From contig OZ025255.1 of assembly GCA_964019135.1 (NCBI GenBank), forward strand, positions 28,769,188 to 28,833,187: a DNA stretch of 64,000 bases, read 5' to 3'. The position numbers and the translations under genes were made by a program. Origin of the DNA: Arenicola marina (Eukaryota > Annelida > Polychaeta > Arenicolidae). The notes under the pieces are model-generated. The model saw only the letters and a program-made list of their open reading frames with translations, did not search any database and had not been told where the DNA came from. Positions 58,832 through 64,000 of the stretch are shown in pieces; the stretch's first letter is position 1; the number at the start of each line of letters is the position of its first letter.

Positions 58832-58966
58832 AATATGTTACGTCCGACATTATGTTACGTCCGACATTATGTTACATCCGACATTATGTTACGTCCGACA
58901 TTATGTTACATCCGACATTATGTTACGTCCGACATTATGTTACATCCGACATTATGTTACGTCTGA
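58832..58966. repeat. Minisatellite, 18-bp unit, about 7 copies
   Basis: Units of TTATGTTACGTCCGACAT alternating with TTATGTTACATCCGACAT, a two-unit (36-bp) higher-order pattern. Confidence 0.95.
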
Positions 58967-59907
58967 CCTCTTTTTGGCTGATTAAGCCTAGCATAGTGAT
59001 GCCGAAATGTGTCAACGTTTTCGGTAGGAGAGCCATGTAACATAAGCCTACGCACAGTCTCGGGATAGACATGGATGACATTCATCAAATGTGTGATAAT
59101 GTGTTAAACCGGACCGACAGATGAGTGTCGCCCTTAACATTAGACAGACAGACAAGTGTTTAACATATAGTTGAGACAGACATGTCCGGTGTCGCCCGTA
59201 ACATATGAGGCAGACAGACACGTGTAGGACTTAACATATTGAGACGGACATATCAGAAGAGTGGACACTTTTCATCTTGGATCCTATTTGTATGAGATTA
59301 ACTCACAACTGGCCCTAGAAACCATCCTAGTATGAAAGAAAATCTACAAGGGTATATATCTTGCCATTCTAAATTCTAATATTTCACATGAAACACATTA
59401 TGCTAGCAAGTTCTATTTCCAGATTTCAGCTAGCAGCAAGAACAACTCAATATATATGAATGTTTCTTTCTCTATTTGCATCTTGACGCAAATCAAAACA
59501 ATATACTATGGTCAATACCAGAGTTCTGTCCAGTGTGTACCTAAAACTTGCGATATTCCTCTCTTGTCGGTCCTATGTTCTTCCAACACTTTTTACAAAC
59601 TTTTCAATTTGTCTCACTACATTTTCAGTGGTCCAGCGTTGCTTAGTATTTTCGAAAATTGTCTTCTCATTACAGTGAACATATGCAACACTTCCGCTGT
59701 TGGCTGCGGGAAATGTTAGAAAGGGAAAATTCGTCTCTAATTTACCTCTGTCTGTCCTGTTCGTCCAATACGTCTGTTTATCTTTCTTCATTGGTACCTA
59801 TTTTATATAAATTCAGATATATTTCACAATCTATTAAAGCATTGAACGTTATTTGCCTCCGTATTCATTTAATTAAAATGACACAAAAAATCATACAATA
59901 TAAAGCA
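58967..59907. other. Unassigned sequence with a weak repeat
   Basis: Diverged repeats of GACAGACA...GTGTCGCCC...TAACATAT lie at 59110-59250. No gene is recognised before the p53-like copy. Confidence 0.45.
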
Positions 59908-61861
59908 GTGTCTGGTTGTTGTACGTGTGTATATGATGGATACCAAGTTGTACACAAGCAGCTCAAATCAAGCGCTTGAAGATTTCTGGCAGTCACTAAG
60001 GGAAATACAAGACGAAGAGCAGCGAATTGGTGTGGGAGAAAACCATTACAATGACGTAAATCGAGACCGATGCTCAAGGAAACCTTCGAACGAGGCATTG
60101 CGCACCCTCGCGGACGCGTTGCTGTCCACGGTAGAAAGAAGCCGATCAGACGACTGCATCAGAAGAGGTGGTTCGGACACAAAGTTGAATTGCCAACAAA
60201 CTCAAGGTTCAGCGTCCAATGTCGTAAAGAATACAACGAGACTAAATGTTAAAAGAGTCGCTGTCCCTGAGATCCCCTCTGTGACGTCATATGCTGGTGA
60301 TTATAGCTGCCAGTTGGTCATGGGAAACCAATAAAAGGATGCCAAGAGCGTGTCCTGGACTTATTCTGATACTGTGGAAAAGTTGTTTGTTCGCATGGGA
60401 GCTACATGTCCCATTGGCTTTGAGACGAACCAAGCGCCCCCAGATGGGTGCATCATCCAAGCTAAACCTGTGTACCTAAAAGCGGAACACGCTCAAGATC
60501 CCGTCCGACGATGTGCCCACCACGCCTCCGCCAGGGAGGGTAACTGCCCTGCTCACATAGACCCACCGACGCCTCGGCCGAGCTAAAAAGGGCGAAATTG
60601 GCCCCAAATCGGCCCCAAATCGGCCGTGACCTCGGCCGACCTCGGCCGAGCATTGCTGCTCGGTGGCTCATTTCAGGTGCTCGACCGAGGCCTTTCCAGT
60701 TTTAATGCAGACATTAAAACCAGGCCGAGCTCGGCCAATTTCCTTAGGTCGGTGGAGGTCGACCGACCTCTCGGCCGACCTTTCGGCCGAGCTCAGCCGA
60801 GTAGTCACCTAGCTCGGCCGATTTGTAAAACTATGAAAGCTCGGTGGGAAAGTTGAAGAACTCGGTGGCGTGGGCGAGCTCTGACGTCGGCCGACCAGTC
60901 TTAGTCTATGTGAGCAGGGCATTCCCCGACCACCTGCTCCGCTGTCAGCATCCGATAGCGACGTACAGTCACGATACCAACAGTGATCAGCACAGCCTTC
61001 GGGCGCCCTAACAGCGACCACAGGTTGGCCAACGTTGCACAACACTCCTCTATCAGTTCATGTGCTTCTCCAGCTGTGTGGGCGGTCTTAATAGGCGTCC
61101 TCTACTGGTGGTTTTTACTCTGGAGCAGGATGGCGTTGTCTTAGGACGCCAACAGCTAGAGGTTCGCATATGTGCCTGTCCCGGTCGGGATCGTCGCGTG
61201 GACGAGCGCGCCTCCCTCCCACAATCCACAACCACCACAGGCCTCAAGAGAACCCTCAACGATGAACGACCGTGTATGAAGAAGAGAAAACTCGGCCCAG
61301 AACACGACCAACAAGTCTTTGTTCTAACCGTCACAGGCCGGCAGCAATATGAAACACTCTGTAGGGTGAGGGATGCTCTGGAATTAGCCCACCTCATTCC
61401 AACAAACCAGATCCAGACTTACAAACGGTATCAAGAGGAAGTTGATAGGCGCATGCTGGGATCCCCCACTGATACTCCGAACAACGATATTGCATTTCCT
61501 GGTGGCCGAGGACAAAAGAACAGCTCCGGGTCAGTAATGCAGACAACAAACTATCAAGATCAGTTGTTCTCTGTCCCACAAACCTCACAACATTCATCCT
61601 GTCAGAACCTCGAGGTGGCCATGGATTCGCACTGGAGTCATCCTGCACAACAAATGCAGATATACCCATGTTATCAATGATGGCGGGCATTATACACAAT
61701 ATTGACATTTAATGTTTTGTTGTCTTTACTCACGATAAAATGGTAGGAAATATTGACAGATCCTCATTTATATGTTGTATGGTCTCAACGTCATCACGAC
61801 AAATAACCCAACCATTTGACTTGTAGATGAATTGTGGATGCAATAAAATCATTATATAAAA
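59908..61861 (+). pseudogene. p53/p63/p73-family intronless copy 1, interrupted
   Basis: p53-family proteins are tetrameric transcription factors for stress and germline quality control. The frame from ATG 59933 (or 59936) has an acidic N-terminus with LEDFWQSL, then the DNA-binding domain start (VPEIPSVTSYAGDY, SWTYSDTVEKLFVRMGATCP, VRRCAHHA). After the inserted element it resumes FPDHLLRC and [19 protein letters not shown], then [13 protein letters not shown] basic KKRK and a tetramerisation helix ([20 protein letters not shown], about 61312-61443) follow, with the stop at 61678. The p53 zinc ligands (C176, H179, C238, C242) and R175, R248, R273 equivalents are present. In-frame TAA codons at 60332-60334 and 61009-61011, plus a 377-bp insertion, argue that it is non-functional as a full protein. 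No introns interrupt domains that are multi-exon in other animals, suggesting a retrocopy. AATAAA is at 61842-61847; no long poly-A tail is seen. Confidence 0.92.
60545..60921. mobile_element. 377-bp GC-rich inverted-repeat element (MITE-like) inside p53-like copy 1
   Basis: Ends are perfect 18-bp inverted repeats, TGCCCTGCTCACATAGAC. The interior is dense in CGGCCGA/TCGGCCG motifs and carries no transposase. Comparison with copy 2 shows it replaced 12 bases (GAGGGTCACCCC), with no clear target-site duplication. It could be a non-autonomous DNA transposon with a small target deletion. Confidence 0.85.
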
Positions 61862-63119
61862 TAACCTGCCCTGTTATTGCATCGTTTTATATGTTATCGT
61901 TTTAGTAATTAATATCGTCTTTGCATCTCATAAATTTTGAGAGTTATGGTCACATTTCAATAAAAATAAGGTATTTCTTTATTAAGGGGTTGCTATGAAA
62001 ACATTAGTCATAGCACTTAGAGCGAATCGATGAATAGCACTATTATCCCTCGTGGCAAAGTAAAAGATAGGGTTGGACCTCTCTCGCGGCACATCGCAGT
62101 GGGGTTGGAGTACGACTAGAGAAACTGTTTTCGATGGGCATCGAAAGTTTGCTTTATGTATATTATCGAAATATGTTATGATGTTAATCATCAAGGTTTC
62201 AATGGCGATACTCATAGCATTGACGTCATCGTGAGGTGACCAAACAACCACGAAACACACACAATCTGGGCAACAGTTTATCGGCCATGGGCAATGCGAA
62301 CCAATAGGGAATCGTATCAGACGTTGATAATGATATATCGGACATATCCAATGAAGTGGCAATATGAGCTCTAGTAGTCGCAAAATGAATTAGAATATTA
62401 GTAGGTATTTACGACTCTAACGTATACTAGGTACGGATGATAAATGTGTTTGGCAAACGGAGTGCGAACACTGGTAACGGGCCATTCGTGATGACAATGA
62501 TATGCAGGCGATACTTGTCTTCTTTTCATATTTAACCGCAAAGATTTACAACATTGAGAGCAAAAACTTCGGATTTTAGTATAATACAGACTGACACTAA
62601 TGAGCTTTGGTTCTTGCAAATTTGTCACGAATTGTGTCACTTCAGATTGATAATAATTGTTGGCAACTTGTGCTTGTCATGAAACATGTATATTTAATAA
62701 TCTTTTCTTCCAAGTACTGCACTGTGTCTCTTCGAAATGAAATATAATTAACTGTTTTGGAACAGAATGGTCTCAAATATTAGTGATGATATAGAAGTAC
62801 ACAGATAATATATAACCATTAATTTGTTCAGGTGGGCAAAACATTCCAGTTATACATGCATGAATTATGAGACAGATTAGGCTACATGGTTTCTTCATTC
62901 GATCTAGATTGATGTTTGATGCTGTAATGGGTGCCATTTCTGACTGCAATTGCTCACGAGCTTAGTTTACAAAGTTAATTGATGTGTTAGACAACAGGCC
63001 TATTGTCATGTTTCATAATACGTTGTTAAGACGGCTCAAGGGTTATTGAAGTGGAATAACATTAACAAAATATGATTAACAGCAATTTATTGATGTTGTT
63101 GCGGCTATAACAAATGTCA
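61862..63119. other. Spacer between p53-like copies, no gene seen
   Basis: A/T-rich. A TGACGTCATCG motif lies at about 62221. It shares no obvious homology with the region upstream of copy 1. Confidence 0.45.
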
Positions 63120-63271
63120 AACAACCAATCAGAAGAGCGTAAATTGCAACTTACGGACACAAGAAACTGTTGGCAGTATATAAGGCGTGTCAGAAAGTTT
63201 AATATCACAACGCAGCTTCTCAACTGACTGTCACCTGTCAACGCAGCCAAGTTCTCAACAATCAGATTGAC
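63120..63271 (+). promoter_or_regulatory. Putative promoter of p53-like copy 2
   Basis: A CCAAT box at 63125-63129 (CAACCAATCAGAAG) lies about 50 bases upstream of TATATAA (63177-63183, followed by GG). A start about 30 bases downstream of the TATA box would give a 5' UTR of roughly 90 nt before the ATG at 63300. These elements are absent upstream of copy 1, since similarity between the copies starts only at 63272. Confidence 0.55.
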
Positions 63272-63299
63272 ACAGTGTCTGGTTGTTGTACGTGTGTAT

Positions 63300-64000
63300 A
63301 TGATGGATACCAAGTTGTACACAAGCAGCTCAAATCCAGTGCTTGAAGATTTCTGGCAGTCACTAAGGGAAATACAAGATGAAGAGCAGCGAATTGGTGT
63401 GGGAGAAAACCATTACAATGACGTAAATCGAGACCGATGCTCAAGGAAACCTTCGAACGAGGCATTGCGCACCCTCGCGGACGCGTTGCCGTCCACGGTA
63501 GAAAGAAACCGATCAGACGACTGCATCAGAAGAGGTGGTTCGGACACAAAGTTGAATTGCCAACAAACTCAAGGTTCAGCGTCCAATGTCGTAAAGAATA
63601 CAACGAGACTAAATGCTAAAAGCGTCGCTGTCCCTGAGATCCCTTCTGTAACGTCATATGCTGGTGATTATGGCTTCCAGTTGGTCATGGGAAACCAAGA
63701 AAAGGATGCCAAGAGCGTGTCCTGGACTTATTCTGATACTGTGAAAAAGTTGTTTGTTCGCATGGGAGCTACATGTCCCATTGGCTTTGAGACGAGCCAA
63801 GCGCCCCCAGATGGGTGCATCATCCAAGCTAAACCTGTGTACCTGAAAGCGGAACACGCTCAAGATCCCGTCCGACGATGTGCCCATCACGCCTCCGCCA
63901 GGGAGGGTAACGAGGGTCACCCCTTCCCCGACCACCTGCTCCGCTGTCAGCATCCGATAGCGACGTACAGTCACGATACCAACAGTGACCAGCACAGCGT
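63300..64000 (+). CDS. p53/p63/p73-family protein, intronless copy 2 (partial, runs off window)
   Basis: Open for 233 codons to the window end, starting MMDTKLYTSSSNP. Residues about 14-21 are LEDFWQSL, resembling the p53/p73 transactivation helix (FSDLWKLL in human p53). A Ser/Arg-rich linker follows. The DNA-binding domain begins near residue 117 (VPEIPSVTSYAGDYGFQL) and continues SWTYSDTVKKLFVRMGATCP, PPDGCIIQAKPVYLKAEHAQ, DPVRRCAHHASAREGNEGH and HLLRCQHPIATYSHDTNSDQ. Human p63 has [38 protein letters not shown] and related segments. The C and H zinc ligands of the first half are present. No intron is visible, although vertebrate p53-family genes have several here. About 16 differences in roughly 640 bases separate it from copy 1, with none of copy 1's stops. 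Divergent to ELL, whose ATG is about 10 kb away. Confidence 0.93.
   Translation, partial: MMDTKLYTSSSNPVLEDFWQSLREIQDEEQRIGVGENHYNDVNRDRCSRKPSNEALRTLADALPSTVERNRSDDCIRRGGSDTKLNCQQTQGSASNVVKNTTRLNAKSVAVPEIPSVTSYAGDYGFQLVMGNQEKDAKSVSWTYSDTVKKLFVRMGATCPIGFETSQAPPDGCIIQAKPVYLKAEHAQDPVRRCAHHASAREGNEGHPFPDHLLRCQHPIATYSHDTNSDQHS

Noticed and set aside
61053-61397. Minus-strand frame of 114 codons
   Set aside because: Antisense shadow of the p53-like DNA-binding and tetramerisation region.
1-64000. LTR elements, Polintons or other capsid-bearing elements
   Set aside because: No paired LTRs, gag/pol, integrase, capsid or envelope motifs were recognised by eye in the window.

Overview
The window looks like draft-assembly genomic DNA from an invertebrate animal. 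It carries a spliced gene with GT-AG introns, tRNA-derived SINEs, a LINE, foldback and inverted-repeat elements, a 200-N gap, and tandem repeats over about a third of its length. I cannot name the species. A single ELL gene together with p53-family sequences fits a non-vertebrate metazoan; amphioxus or a mollusc are guesses only.

The main gene is a complete ELL (RNA polymerase II elongation factor) on the minus strand. It runs from the ATG at 53366-53368 to the TAG at 10960-10962. I traced 12 coding exons by hand. Every junction is GT-AG, every codon phase joins correctly, and the exons sum to 1830 nt, or 609 residues (human ELL has 621). A promoter-like block with a CCAAT box and a perfect CRE lies just upstream of the ATG. 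The introns hold nearly all of the other content between 11 kb and 53 kb: some fifteen minisatellites, at least three SINE families, a 201-bp foldback element, a CRE/TATA block that may be an internal promoter, a partial exon duplication across the gap, and a broken fragment of an unrecognised protein.

The most unusual feature is how the minisatellites sit relative to splice sites. Five of eleven ELL introns begin with a long array within a few tens of bases of the 5' splice site. In two of them the repeat unit resembles or copies the exon end plus its donor, so decoy donors are tandemly multiplied. One acceptor has degenerate repeated copies as well.

Divergent to ELL, on the plus strand at 59.9-64 kb, are two intronless p53/p63/p73-family sequences, about 97% identical where they overlap. 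The first (59908-61861) has DNA-binding and tetramerisation regions but is interrupted by two in-frame stops and a 377-bp inverted-repeat element. The second (63300 to the window end) is open throughout its visible 233 codons, has CCAAT and TATA boxes upstream, and runs off the window. Between ELL and these copies is a 5'-truncated LINE with a perfect 14-bp target-site duplication. The first 10.9 kb shows no recognisable gene, only tandem repeats and unassigned sequence.
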